A stretch of DNA of 58,753 nucleotides, taken from Angustibacter sp. Root456. GTDB lineage: Bacteria > Actinomycetota > Actinomycetes > Actinomycetales > Angustibacteraceae. Shown here piece by piece: positions 1-8,198 of the stretch. How positions within the stretch are numbered: position 1 is the stretch's first letter; the number at the start of each line of letters is the position of its first letter. The notes beneath the pieces were generated by a model. The model saw nothing but the letters and a program-made list of their open reading frames with translations, was not told the DNA's origin and made no database searches. The position numbers and the translations under genes are program-made. The stretch lies in contig NZ_LMER01000019.1 of the NCBI RefSeq assembly GCF_001426435.1, positions 190,338 through 249,090 on the forward strand, written 5' to 3'.

Positions 1-132
1 GCCGCGGTCTCGATGGCGGAGGCAGGAGTGCCTGCGCCGCTCAGGCCGCGGCCGAAGGGCGCAAAGCGGGTTGGGTGGCGGAAACCGGCCTGGGTGGCGG
101 AAAGGGGGTGGGGGCGGGGGGTGGCGGAAGGG
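1..132. other. Window edge, no gene assigned
   Basis: Sequence beyond the 3' end of the flavoprotein gene. Bases 72-129 hold three short direct repeats, described separately. The first 70 bases could be the end of a gene lying outside the window, but I cannot support a reading frame. Confidence 0.4.
72..129. repeat. Short direct repeats beside a stop codon
   Basis: TGGGTGGCGGAAA occurs at 72-84 and 91-103, and GGGTGGCGGAA at 119-129. The array ends 3 bases before the stop codon of the minus-strand flavoprotein gene at 133. It resembles the other short repeats at gene ends in this window, but spacing is irregular. Confidence 0.6.
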
Positions 133-1383
133 TCAGGACCGCAGGTCGGGGGCGGTGAACGGCGGCCGGACGTCGAAGCGCGACGACAGCCGTCCCGCAG
201 CGCGCCAGAGCCGGGCCACGGCGTCGTCGTCCTCGGCCGTGACCAGGTTGCCCATGAGTCGCAGCGCCAGCGTCATGAGCGCCCGCGAGCGCATGCCGAC
301 GGGTCCGGCGGCGGGCAGCAGCCCGGGCACCGTGAGCAGCCCGGCGAGGCGGCGGGCGATCGAGAACGCCTCGCCGTAGTGGTGTCGCAGCGTCGCGGGC
401 CACGCGTGGTGCAGGTCGTCGCCGGCGGCGAGCAGCTCGGCCAGCAGCCGGCCGGTCTCGAGCCCGTAGTCGATGCCCTCGCCGTTGAGCGGGTTCACGC
501 ACCCCGCGGCGTCACCGACGAAGCCCCAGTTGGCGCCCGCGACCCCTGACACCGCGCCGCCCATCGGGAGCAGCGCGGACGCCGCGGCCCGCACGTCGCC
601 GTCGAGCTGCCAGTCGTCGCGCCGCTGGCGGGTGTACACGTCGAGCAGCGAGCGCAGCTGGACGTCGGCCGGCCGCCGCCCCGTGGCCAGCGTGCCGACG
701 CCGATGTTGACCTCGCCGGCGCCGAGCGGGAAGACCCAGCCGTAGCCCGACAGCAGCTCGTGGTCGGCTCCACGCAGCTCCAGGTGCGAGCTGATCCACG
801 GGTCGTCGGCGCGGCCCGACTTGGCGTACGCGCGGATCGCGACGCCGTACGCGGTGTCGCGGTGCCATTCCCGCCCGAGCACCCGCCCGAGCTGCGAGCG
901 CGCGCCGTCGGCCACCACGAGCCGCTGGCACCGCACCGTGGACGTCGCGCCCGCGTGCCGGAACACCACGCCCGCCACGCGGTCGCCGTCCCACTCGACG
1001 TCGACGGCGCGGGCGTCGTCGAGCGGCTGGGCCCCGCTGTCGAGGGCTACCTGCCGGATCGTGGCGTCGAGCTCGGTGCGCGGGACGGCGCTGCCCTGCG
1101 CGGGCAGGCTGCCGCCGGGCCAGGGCAGGTAGAGCTCCTGGTCGAAGCCGGCGGCGCGCAGACCCCAGTTGACCGCGCGGCCGCGCAGCCAGTCGCTCAG
1201 GCCGAGCCGCCGCAGCTCGGCGATGGCCCGCGGGGTGAGCCCGTCGCCGCACGCCTTGTCGCGGGGGAAGCGAGCCTTGTCGGCGAGCACGACGTCGAGC
1301 CCCTGGCGCGCCGCCCAGGCCGCAGCCGACGACCCGGCGGGCCCGGCGCCGATGACGAGGACGTCGGTCTGCTGGCTGGTCAC
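133..1383 (-). CDS. Geranylgeranyl reductase family flavoprotein
   Basis: A 416-aa FAD-dependent oxidoreductase of the geranylgeranyl reductase/digeranylgeranylglycerophospholipid reductase family, which hydrogenates isoprenoid double bonds such as those of menaquinone or polyprenyl lipids. Visible signatures are the N-terminal dinucleotide-binding motif VIGAGPAGSSAA (about residues 10-21), the family motif KACGDGLTPRA (about 43-53) and the FAD-contacting GDAAGCVNPLNGEGI near residue 290. It starts with GTG at 1383. Six bases upstream is GACAAT, a near match to the leaderless -10 motif found elsewhere here. It is divergent from the helicase gene across a 366-bp gap. The family is clear; the exact isoprenoid substrate is unknown. 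Confidence 0.85.
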   Translation of the reverse strand: MTSQQTDVLVIGAGPAGSSAAAWAARQGLDVVLADKARFPRDKACGDGLTPRAIAELRRLGLSDWLRGRAVNWGLRAAGFDQELYLPWPGGSLPAQGSAVPRTELDATIRQVALDSGAQPLDDARAVDVEWDGDRVAGVVFRHAGATSTVRCQRLVVADGARSQLGRVLGREWHRDTAYGVAIRAYAKSGRADDPWISSHLELRGADHELLSGYGWVFPLGAGEVNIGVGTLATGRRPADVQLRSLLDVYTRQRRDDWQLDGDVRAAASALLPMGGAVSGVAGANWGFVGDAAGCVNPLNGEGIDYGLETGRLLAELLAAGDDLHHAWPATLRHHYGEAFSIARRLAGLLTVPGLLPAAGPVGMRSRALMTLALRLMGNLVTAEDDDAVARLWRAAGRLSSRFDVRPPFTAPDLRS

Positions 1384-1598
1384 CCGACGATTGTCCCCGG
1401 TGGTGGGGGGTGCTCGCGCACCGAGGGTGGTTCACGGCGCGCTCGGCGCCGACGCTGGCGGCGGGGCCCGCGGCTGGCGACGGAATCCGCAATCGGCGCG
1501 CGCGCGTTCGGGTGGATTTCGTGCTGTTGCGCCGGTCACACCGGGTAGTTCGACGGATCTGCTTGACGGTACAACGGTCCGCGGCCCATGCTGTTCTC

Positions 1599-1641
1599 GA
1601 CGGTGTGCACCGCTTGCCCCCCCTGCGCGGTGCACACCGTC
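1599..1641. repeat. 15-bp perfect inverted repeat
   Basis: GACGGTGTGCACCGC (1599-1613) and its exact reverse complement (1627-1641) flank a 13-nt C-rich loop. It lies in a divergent promoter region, so a simple terminator role is unlikely. Confidence 0.85.
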
Positions 1642-1643
1642 AT

Positions 1644-1710
1644 CCATGCCCGGACATCCGTGCTCGGAGCCGGCACTTCGGATCCGAAGTGCACGGGGGA
1701 CCGGGCATGG
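1644..1710. repeat. Nested palindromes, including repeat family B
   Basis: CCATGCCCGG (1644-1653) pairs with CCGGGCATGG (1701-1710). Between them lies the perfect 20-bp palindrome GCACTTCGGATCCGAAGTGC (1673-1692). A nearly identical palindrome closes the window at 58722-58753, so this is a repeated motif (called family B here). The direct repeat CGGAGCCGGC occurs at 1665 and 1716. Confidence 0.8.
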
Positions 1711-1737
1711 CAGCCCGGAGCCGGCGTCGCGGGCGGT

Positions 1738-1743
1738 TAGCGT
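1738..1743 (+). promoter_or_regulatory. Leaderless -10 hexamer TAGCGT
   Basis: TAGCGT ends 6 nt before the GTG at 1750. The AGGAGG between them touches the start codon, too close to act as a ribosome binding site, which favours leaderless initiation at the GTG. Confidence 0.6.
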
Positions 1744-1749
1744 AGGAGG

Positions 1750-4700
1750 GTGAGCGCAGCGCAGTTCGACGGTGACCCGCCAGGGGACGACGCCCCCGCC
1801 GCGCCCACTCGCGCCGAGCGCGTCCGCACCGCAGTCGACGCCTGGCGTCGCGAGCTGGTCGACCTCGGCGGCCGCAACACGCTGCTGTTCTACCGCGACC
1901 TCGCCGTCGGCACGCTCGACCTCACCCACGCCCACCCGAGCGGCCTGGCCATGCTGCTCGCCGGGCGCCCCACCCGCCTGTCGACGCTCGTGCGCGAAGC
2001 AGGCACGCTCGCCGACGCGCGCCGGCGAGCCCGCGCCATCCGGGCCAAGACCCTCGAGCTGGCCGAGGAGCGCGGCATCCAGGCCGGCTGGCTCGCCGTC
2101 GGCATGGCCACCTGGCACGCTCCCGACGCCGCCCGGCCGCCGGCCGCGCCCGTGCTGCTGCGCGCGTGCACGCTGCGCCCCCGCGGCGCCGCCGGGGAGG
2201 ACTTCGACATCGACCTCGGCCCAGCCGCCGAGCTCAACCCCGTGCTGGTGCACTACCTCGAGAACGAGCACGGCGTCCGGCTCGACGCCGACGTCATCGC
2301 CGACCTCGCGCTGAGCGACGACGGCTTCGACCCGCGACCCGTGCTCGAGCGGGTGGCCGAGACCTGCCGCGACGTGCCGGGCTTCTCGGTCGAGCACCGG
2401 CTGGTCATCGGCACGTTCTCGTACGCGCGGCTGCCGATGGTGACCGACCTGGAGGCCCAGCGCGACACCCTCGCTGAGCACGACGTCGTCGCCGCGCTCG
2501 CCGGTGACCCTGAGGCGATCACGGCCGTCGCCGGCGTCACCGGGCCACCTGCGGCCGGCGACGCCGACCCCGCGGCCGAGCACCTCGTGCTCGACGCCGA
2601 CGCGTCCCAGCAGGCCGTCGTCGACGCCGTGCTCGCCGGCTCGCACCTGGTGGTCAAGGGGCCACCCGGCACCGGCAAGTCGCAGACCATCGCCAACCTC
2701 ATCGCCAGCCTGGCGGCGTCCGGGCGGCGCACGCTGTTCGTCGCCGAGAAGCGGGCCGCGATCGACGCCGTGCTCTCGCGGCTGGCGGCCGTGGGTCTCG
2801 ACGACCTCGTCCTCGACCTGCACGACGGCGCGAGCAACCGCCGCCGGGTCGCGCGCGACATCGCCCTCACCCTCGAGCGCGCCGGACGCGTAGCCCGGCC
2901 GGACGTCGAGACCACCATGTCGACGCTGGTCGAGCGGCGTGGTCGGCTGACCGGGCACCTCGCGGCCCTGCACGAGCGCCGTGAGCCGTGGGGGGTGTCG
3001 GCCTTCGCGGCCCAGCAGGCGCTCGCGGCGCTCACCGAACGGCGCCCGGCCCCTCGCTCGCGCATCCGCGTGCGCGGCGCGGCACTCGAGTCGCTCGACC
3101 GCGTCCAGCTAGACGTCCTGCGCGAGGAGCTGCGCGAGGCCGCCAGCCTCGGCGCCTTCCGTGCCGGCCCCGACGACGACCCGTGGTTCGGCGCGCACCT
3201 CGCCACCTCCGAGGAGGCGCAGGAGGCGCTGGAGAAGGTCACGACCGTGAGCCAGCAGGCGCTGCCGCACGCCCGGTACGCGATGTCGACGCTGCTCGAG
3301 GCCGCGGGCATGCCCGGCGGGCGCACCCTGTCCGACTACGGTCGGGCGCTCTCGCTCATCGGCTCGGTGCGCGCCACGCTCGACGTCTTCACGCCCCAGG
3401 TCTTCGACACCTCGCTGGCCGACGCCGTGGCCGCCACCGCCACGTCGCAGTGGCGCGCCGAGCGCGGGATCGACCTGGGCTGGATGCAGCGCCGCCGCCT
3501 GGCGCGGCAGGCCCGCAAGCTGCTGCGGCCCGGCAAGCCACCCCAGGACCTGCACGCCGCGCTGGCGCTCGCGCACCGCCAGCGCGAGGAGTGGCAGGCC
3601 CTCGCCGGGCCCGGTGCCCGTCCCCAGCTGCCGCCGGGTCTGGACGCCGCGGAGGTCGCCTACCTCGATGTCGCCGAGCCGGTGGAGTGGCTGTCCGAGC
3701 GGCTCGCCGACACCGCGGCCGGCGGCGACCTGGCGGGCGTCGAGCTCGACGTCCTCGCGGCCCGGCTGGAGCTCATGACCGAGCGGACGGCCTCGCTGCC
3801 GGTGATCCCGCGCACGGTGCGGCTGCGCGAGCGGCTGCGCGACGCCGGCCTCGAGCCGCTGCTCGCCGACCTCGCCGCCCGCGACGTGGCCGCGGCCGAC
3901 GTCGGGTCCGAGCTCGACCTGGTGTGGTGGACCTCCCTGCTGGAGCACATCGCCGTCACCGACCCGCGCTACGGCGCCCACGACGGCGAGCTGCTGCGCG
4001 AGGTGGGCGCCGAGTTCGCCGCCGCCGACCGCGACCACGTCACCAGCGGCGCGCAGCGGGTGCGCCGGGCGACGGCCGAGCGGCTCGTCGCCGCGCTCGA
4101 CCGGCATCCCGAGCAGGCCGCCCTGCTGCGCAGCGAGGCCGCCAAGCAGCGCCGCCACCGGCCGCTGCGCGACCTCGTCGACGGCTGCCCGGACGTCCTC
4201 GGCGCGGCCAAGCCGTGCTGGGCGCTGAGCCCGCTGGTGGTCTCCCAGGTGCTGCCGCCGGGGGAGCGGTTCGATGTCGTGGTCTTCGACGAGGCGTCCC
4301 AGGTGCCGCCCGCGCAGGCCGTGCCGGCGCTCAGCAGGGGGCGGCAGGTGGTGGTGGCCGGCGACGAGCGCCAGCTGCCGCCCACCTCCTTCTTCACCAG
4401 CGCGGTGCCGGACGACGGGCCGTCCGACGCCCAGTCCGACGCGCAGTCCGAGCCCTTCACCGACGGCTTCGAGTCGGTGCTCGACGCGCTGTCGGCGACC
4501 CTGCCCGTCGCTCAGCTGCGCTGGCACTACCGCTCCCGTGACGAGCGGCTGGTGGCCTTCGCCAACCGGCACGTCTACGACGACGGGCTCGTGACCTTCC
4601 CGGGCAGCGGCGACGGGCCGGTGCTCACGCTCGAGGAGGTCGACGGCCGAGGCGTGCTCGCCCCCGACTCCGAGGCCGTCGACAGCACCCAGGCCGAGGT

Positions 4701-5868
4701 CGACCGCGTCGTCGAGCTGGTGCTCGAGCACGCGCGCACGCGACCGGACGAGTCGCTCGGCGTCATCGCGCTCGGCCTGCGGCACGCTCACCGCGTCGAC
4801 GACGCGCTGCGGCTGGCGCTCGCCGCCGAGCCCGCCCTGGCCGACTTCTTCGCCGACGACCGACCGGAACGGTTCTTCGTCAAGAACCTCGAGCGCGTGC
4901 AGGGCGACGAGCGCGACGCGATCATCCTCACCATCGGCTACGGGCGCACACCGCACGGCCGCGTGCTGCACCGCTTCGGCCCGCTCAACCAGGCCGGTGG
5001 CGAGCGCCGGCTCAACGTGGCCGTCACGCGCGCGCGGTCGCGGATGAGCGTGGTGTCGTCGTTCGGCGCGGCCGACCTCGACCCCGCCCGGCTGACGGCG
5101 GAAGGCGCCCGGCTGCTGCGCGCCTACCTGGCCTACGCGGCCTCGGGCGGCCAGGTGCTCGATGAGGCACCCACCGAGCGCACCCACGACGCCGGGCGCG
5201 TCGAGGTCGCGGACGACGCCCTGCTCGCCGACCTCGCGGCTCGCCTGCGCGCGCAGGACCTGCGCGTCGAGCCCGCGTACGGCGCGTCGTGGGCCACCAT
5301 CGACCTGGCCGTCGGGCCGGCCGACGGGCCACTGGTCGTCGCCGTCGAGGCCGACGGTCCGGCGTACGCGAGGGTCGCGAACTCCCGCGAACGCGACCGC
5401 CTGCGCCCCGAGCAGCTCGAGCGACTGGGGTGGCGCCACCTTCGGGTGTGGTCGACCGACGTCTTCCGCGACCCCGCCCGCGAGGTCGCGCGCATCCGGG
5501 CCGCCGTGGAGCGGGCCGTGGCCGACCGGCGCACCGGGCGGGCCGCCGTCGATCTCGCCGCCCCGCAGGTGCGGTGGGACCTCGACAGCCACGACGCGCA
5601 GCTGGTGGGAGCGTTGGGGTCGGCGTCCGTGGGCGGCTCCGGGCGGGCGGGGGCGCGTCCGCGCGTTCCCGCCGGCCGCCCGATCGACGAGTACAGCGAG
5701 GCCGAGCTCGACGCGGTCGTGGCGTGGATCTGCTCCGACACCCTGCTGCGCACGCACGACGACGTGGCGGCCCTCACCCGCCAGCACCTCGGCCTCGCCC
5801 GACGCGGCAGCCGGATCGACGCCGCCATCGACGCCGCCATCGAGCGAGTGCAGGGAGCGGGAGCATGA
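1750..5868 (+). CDS. DUF4011-type superfamily 1 helicase with C-terminal nuclease-like domain
   Basis: A 1372-aa multidomain protein. Residues about 20-230 resemble the DUF4011 N-terminal region of large bacterial helicases. The ATPase core has Walker A GPPGTGKS at 304-311, a long insert, Walker B DEASQ at 847-851 (the Upf1/Dna2-like form) and motif VI VAVTRARS near 1090. Residues about 1175-1260 resemble the restriction-endonuclease-like (Vsr/DUF559) fold seen at the end of such proteins; a DUF3320-like tail may follow. Related DUF4011-helicase-nuclease proteins occur singly in genomes, and some are reported as antiphage proteins, so defence or DNA repair are both open. It overlaps the next, 55-aa gene by 4 nt. 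Composition matches its neighbours. Function is inferred from domains only. Confidence 0.85.
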   Translation: MSAAQFDGDPPGDDAPAAPTRAERVRTAVDAWRRELVDLGGRNTLLFYRDLAVGTLDLTHAHPSGLAMLLAGRPTRLSTLVREAGTLADARRRARAIRAKTLELAEERGIQAGWLAVGMATWHAPDAARPPAAPVLLRACTLRPRGAAGEDFDIDLGPAAELNPVLVHYLENEHGVRLDADVIADLALSDDGFDPRPVLERVAETCRDVPGFSVEHRLVIGTFSYARLPMVTDLEAQRDTLAEHDVVAALAGDPEAITAVAGVTGPPAAGDADPAAEHLVLDADASQQAVVDAVLAGSHLVVKGPPGTGKSQTIANLIASLAASGRRTLFVAEKRAAIDAVLSRLAAVGLDDLVLDLHDGASNRRRVARDIALTLERAGRVARPDVETTMSTLVERRGRLTGHLAALHERREPWGVSAFAAQQALAALTERRPAPRSRIRVRGAALESLDRVQLDVLREELREAASLGAFRAGPDDDPWFGAHLATSEEAQEALEKVTTVSQQALPHARYAMSTLLEAAGMPGGRTLSDYGRALSLIGSVRATLDVFTPQVFDTSLADAVAATATSQWRAERGIDLGWMQRRRLARQARKLLRPGKPPQDLHAALALAHRQREEWQALAGPGARPQLPPGLDAAEVAYLDVAEPVEWLSERLADTAAGGDLAGVELDVLAARLELMTERTASLPVIPRTVRLRERLRDAGLEPLLADLAARDVAAADVGSELDLVWWTSLLEHIAVTDPRYGAHDGELLREVGAEFAAADRDHVTSGAQRVRRATAERLVAALDRHPEQAALLRSEAAKQRRHRPLRDLVDGCPDVLGAAKPCWALSPLVVSQVLPPGERFDVVVFDEASQVPPAQAVPALSRGRQVVVAGDERQLPPTSFFTSAVPDDGPSDAQSDAQSEPFTDGFESVLDALSATLPVAQLRWHYRSRDERLVAFANRHVYDDGLVTFPGSGDGPVLTLEEVDGRGVLAPDSEAVDSTQAEVDRVVELVLEHARTRPDESLGVIALGLRHAHRVDDALRLALAAEPALADFFADDRPERFFVKNLERVQGDERDAIILTIGYGRTPHGRVLHRFGPLNQAGGERRLNVAVTRARSRMSVVSSFGAADLDPARLTAEGARLLRAYLAYAASGGQVLDEAPTERTHDAGRVEVADDALLADLAARLRAQDLRVEPAYGASWATIDLAVGPADGPLVVAVEADGPAYARVANSRERDRLRPEQLERLGWRHLRVWSTDVFRDPAREVARIRAAVERAVADRRTGRAAVDLAAPQVRWDLDSHDAQLVGALGSASVGGSGRAGARPRVPAGRPIDEYSEAELDAVVAWICSDTLLRTHDDVAALTRQHLGLARRGSRIDAAIDAAIERVQGAGA

Positions 5869-6032
5869 GCGAGCGCCCGGCCGAGCAGCCGACCGGTGCC
5901 GAGCCCGGCGAGGGGCTCGAGCAGACGAAGGACGACACCGACGTCGGCTGGGGCGAGACGCCCGACGCCGAGGCCGCCCGCGACGAGCACGAGCGCTGGC
6001 TGCTGGAGCAGCGACCGCCCCACTGGGACTGA
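5865..6032 (+). CDS. Small acidic protein coupled to the helicase
   Basis: A 55-aa protein whose ATG overlaps the helicase stop codon (ATGA), which implies translational coupling. It is acidic and Glu/Asp-rich, with a central DDTDVGWGE segment and a C-terminus ending in WLLEQRPPHWD. Proteins with this type of ending appear in other actinobacteria, as far as I recall, but I know no function. The coupling suggests a partner or modulator of the helicase. The last codons form the first unit of a 15-bp tandem repeat that continues past the stop. Confidence 0.7.
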   Translation: MSERPAEQPTGAEPGEGLEQTKDDTDVGWGETPDAEAARDEHERWLLEQRPPHWD

Positions 6033-6085
6033 CACCGCTGGGACTGACCCCGCTGGGACTGACGCCGCTGGGACGGACGCCGCTC
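6021..6085. repeat. 15-bp tandem repeat carrying repeated stop codons
   Basis: Four 15-bp units begin at 6021, 6036, 6051 and 6066, with a partial fifth. Consensus is CGCTGGGACTGACNC. The first unit is the 3' end of the 55-aa gene (His-Trp-Asp-stop). Because the period is 5 codons, each copy repeats Trp-Asp-TGA in the same frame. Confidence 0.85.
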
Positions 6086-6096
6086 CAGCCGCCGCG

Positions 6097-6540
6097 TCAC
6101 AGGGTGCTGGGCGGGGTGCCGGTGCTGCTCGGCGGGGTGGCGCCGCCCTGGCGGGCCAGCAGGTCACGGATCTCGGTGAGCAGCAGGACGTCCTCGGCCG
6201 GGGCCTCGGGCTCGGGCTCGACGCCGGCCTTGCGGCGTGCTGCCAGCCTGTTCATCGGGACGACGAAGACGAAGTAGACGACGGCAGCCGTGATCAGGAA
6301 GACGATGATCGCGTTGATGAGCAACGAGACGTCGATGAACGTCGACTTCTCGAGCTTGCCGCCGCGAAGGGAGAAGCCCCAGCCCTGGCTCGTCGCCCCG
6401 GGGAAGGCCGCGATGATCGGCTGGATCACTGCCTTGCCGAAGGCCGCGATCACGGCCGCGAAGGCCGTGCCGATGACGACCGCGATCGCCAGGTCGACGA
6501 CGTTGCCGCGGGTGATGAAGTCCTTGAAGCCCTTGAGCAT
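6097..6540 (-). CDS. mscL: Large-conductance mechanosensitive channel MscL
   Basis: A 147-aa homologue of MscL, the pentameric membrane channel that opens under membrane tension and protects against hypo-osmotic shock. The N-terminus MLKGFKDFITRGNVVDLAIA contains the amphipathic S1 helix and the start of TM1. TM2 is a hydrophobic run near residues 70-93, followed by the basic MNRLAARRK stretch and a cytoplasmic tail with the typical LLTEIRDLLAR helix. Length is normal for the family. It is downstream of and co-directional with the SAF-domain gene, with a 93-nt gap. No clear ribosome binding site or -10 is visible. Confidence 0.95.
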   Translation of the reverse strand: MLKGFKDFITRGNVVDLAIAVVIGTAFAAVIAAFGKAVIQPIIAAFPGATSQGWGFSLRGGKLEKSTFIDVSLLINAIIVFLITAAVVYFVFVVPMNRLAARRKAGVEPEPEAPAEDVLLLTEIRDLLARQGGATPPSSTGTPPSTL

Positions 6541-6633
6541 GGCTGCGTCCGATCTGCTGGAGAGCTGAGCCGTACGGCCCCGACGCGCCGAACGTACCGC
6601 GCTCGAGCGCTCTCGGGCAGGAAGCGACGCAAG

Positions 6634-7314
6634 CTAGCGGAGCACCACCGACAGCGGTCCGGCCGCGGCCGACTGGGCCAGCGCCGCCGCCGTCGAGTCG
6701 TCGACCGCCAGCAGCACCAGGCCGCCGGACGACGCGTCGTCGGTGGCGAGCAGGTGGCCGGCGCCCGCTGCGTCGGGACGCGCCAGGACGGTGGCACCCC
6801 GGGCCACGGTGCGGGCCGACCTGGCTCCCTCGATCGCCACCAGGACGTCGACTCGGCTCCCAGGGTGCAGCAGGGCGGCCGCGGCGGCATCGGCCACGCG
6901 CACCGGCGCGGCCACGGCGCCGGGCGGCTGGCCGACCAGCAGACCACCACCGACCAGGCGGCTGGCGGCCAGCACCTCCCGGGCAGCGAGGGGAGCGGAC
7001 ACGACCCGGCCGACGACGTCATCGACTCGGGTCATCGCGGTCGCGGGCAGGTCGGCGCGGGGCCTCGGGGCGAGGCGGAGGTCGGCGCGTTGCAGCGCGG
7101 CTCCGGCCGGAACCTCCCGCGCGGCGACGACGACCGTGCGGCCGGGTTCGGGCTCGGGGGCCAGCACCTGCAACGCGCTCGCCGTCGCCGCGGCGGCCGC
7201 TCCGGCCGCCAGCCACCGGCGCAGCGCGGGCCGCCGCCGCGGCAGCGGTACCCATCCCCGCTCAGGATGCTGGCCGGTCAGTCGCTCACGCAGGCGTCGC
7301 AGGGTTCTCGTCAC
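6634..7314 (-). CDS. SAF-domain protein (CpaB/RcpC-like)
   Basis: A 226-aa protein with a basic N-terminus, one predicted membrane anchor (about residues 33-52) and an exported SAF domain (VVVAAREVPAGAALQRADLRL, about 60-80), followed by a CpaB/RcpC-like region (VDVLVAIEG). CpaB proteins belong to Flp/Tad pilus assembly, but no other tad gene is present. Isolated SAF proteins at this spot, beside mscL and fmdB, are common in actinobacteria as I remember it and have no established role. Its GTG start overlaps the stop of the phosphorylase gene by 4 nt. Confidence 0.7.
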   Translation of the reverse strand: MTRTLRRLRERLTGQHPERGWVPLPRRRPALRRWLAAGAAAAATASALQVLAPEPEPGRTVVVAAREVPAGAALQRADLRLAPRPRADLPATAMTRVDDVVGRVVSAPLAAREVLAASRLVGGGLLVGQPPGAVAAPVRVADAAAAALLHPGSRVDVLVAIEGARSARTVARGATVLARPDAAGAGHLLATDDASSGGLVLLAVDDSTAAALAQSAAAGPLSVVLR

Positions 7315-8132
7315 GGCAGCTCGAACGGCAGCCGCTGGCCGTCGAGCGCGTGCTGGCAGGCGCAGGTGTCGTCGTCCGGCAGCTGCCCGACGACCCCGGC
7401 GATCAACCCCTTGAGCCGCTCGACGTTGCGGCCGAACACCTCGAGCACCTCGTGGTGGGTCACGCCCTCACCCTCCTCGACGCCCGCGTCGAGGTCGGTC
7501 ACGAGCGCCACCGAGGTGAAGCACATCGCCAGCTCGCGGGCGATCGACGCCTCGGGCATGCCGGTCATGCCCACGACCGTGCCCCCGGTGGCGGCGTGCC
7601 ACTGCGACTCGGCGCGGCTGGAGAAGCGCGGGCCGTTGATCACCACCAGGGTGCCGCCGTCGACCACCTCCTCGCCCTCGCGCGCCGCGGTCGACAGCAC
7701 GGCGGACCGGCCACGCGGGCAGTACGGGTCGGCCATCGAGACGTGCACCACCGGGCCCTCGCCGTCGTACACGGTGTGGGCTCGACCCCACGTGCGGTCG
7801 AGCACCTGATCAGGCAGCACGACCGTGCCCGGCCCGTAGTCGGCGCGCAACGACCCCACCGCGCACGGCGCGAGCACCTGCCGCACCCCCACCGCCCGCA
7901 GCGCCCACAGGTTGGCCCGGTAGTTCACGCGGTGCGGCTGGTAGCGGTGGTCGCGCCCGTGCCGGGGCACGAACGCCACCGGCCGGCCGCGCACCTCACC
8001 CACCGTGAGGGCGTCGCTCGGCGCACCGAACGGGGTGTCGACCCGCACCTCGCGGGCGTCGTCGAGGAAGGAGTAGAAGCCTGAACCGCCGATGACCCCG
8101 ACGGGCGCGGTGCCGGACGCGTGATCGCTCAT
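7311..8132 (-). CDS. S-methyl-5'-thioadenosine phosphorylase-type enzyme
   Basis: A 273-aa trimeric-type nucleoside phosphorylase of the MTAP/PNP class, which cleaves methylthioadenosine or a related purine nucleoside with phosphate during methionine or purine salvage. Signatures are VIGGSGFY (phosphate loop), VPRHGRDHRYQPHRVNYRANL, the NGPRFSSRAES loop and the TDLDAG substrate loop near residue 220. That loop is typical of the family but does not settle MTA versus inosine or methylthioinosine specificity. It is probably leaderless, with TAGGCT 6 nt before the ATG, and is the first gene of a run into the SAF gene and possibly mscL. Confidence 0.85.
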   Translation of the reverse strand: MSDHASGTAPVGVIGGSGFYSFLDDAREVRVDTPFGAPSDALTVGEVRGRPVAFVPRHGRDHRYQPHRVNYRANLWALRAVGVRQVLAPCAVGSLRADYGPGTVVLPDQVLDRTWGRAHTVYDGEGPVVHVSMADPYCPRGRSAVLSTAAREGEEVVDGGTLVVINGPRFSSRAESQWHAATGGTVVGMTGMPEASIARELAMCFTSVALVTDLDAGVEEGEGVTHHEVLEVFGRNVERLKGLIAGVVGQLPDDDTCACQHALDGQRLPFELP

Positions 8133-8138
8133 GCACCC

Positions 8139-8144
8139 AGCCTA
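8139..8144 (-). promoter_or_regulatory. Leaderless -10 hexamer TAGGCT
   Basis: On the minus strand TAGGCT ends 6 nt before the phosphorylase ATG at 8132. Confidence 0.65.
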
Positions 8145-8198
8145 GGGCGACGGCGACCCGCGACCCGGCGGCTCAGCGGCCGCCTGTGGACAACCGGC

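Larger units (their letters stand above)
1384..1749. other. 366-bp divergent intergenic region
   Basis: No plausible gene. The right half (1599-1710) is packed with inverted repeats described separately. The helicase -10 hexamer is at the right edge. The left part, 1384-1590, shows nothing I can interpret beyond a GACAAT hexamer next to the flavoprotein start. Confidence 0.6.

Noticed and set aside
3109-5787. Very long open frame opposite the helicase gene
   Set aside because: High GC leaves few stop codons on the other strand. The translation is Arg/Gly/Pro-rich with no domain, while the forward frame has all helicase motifs.
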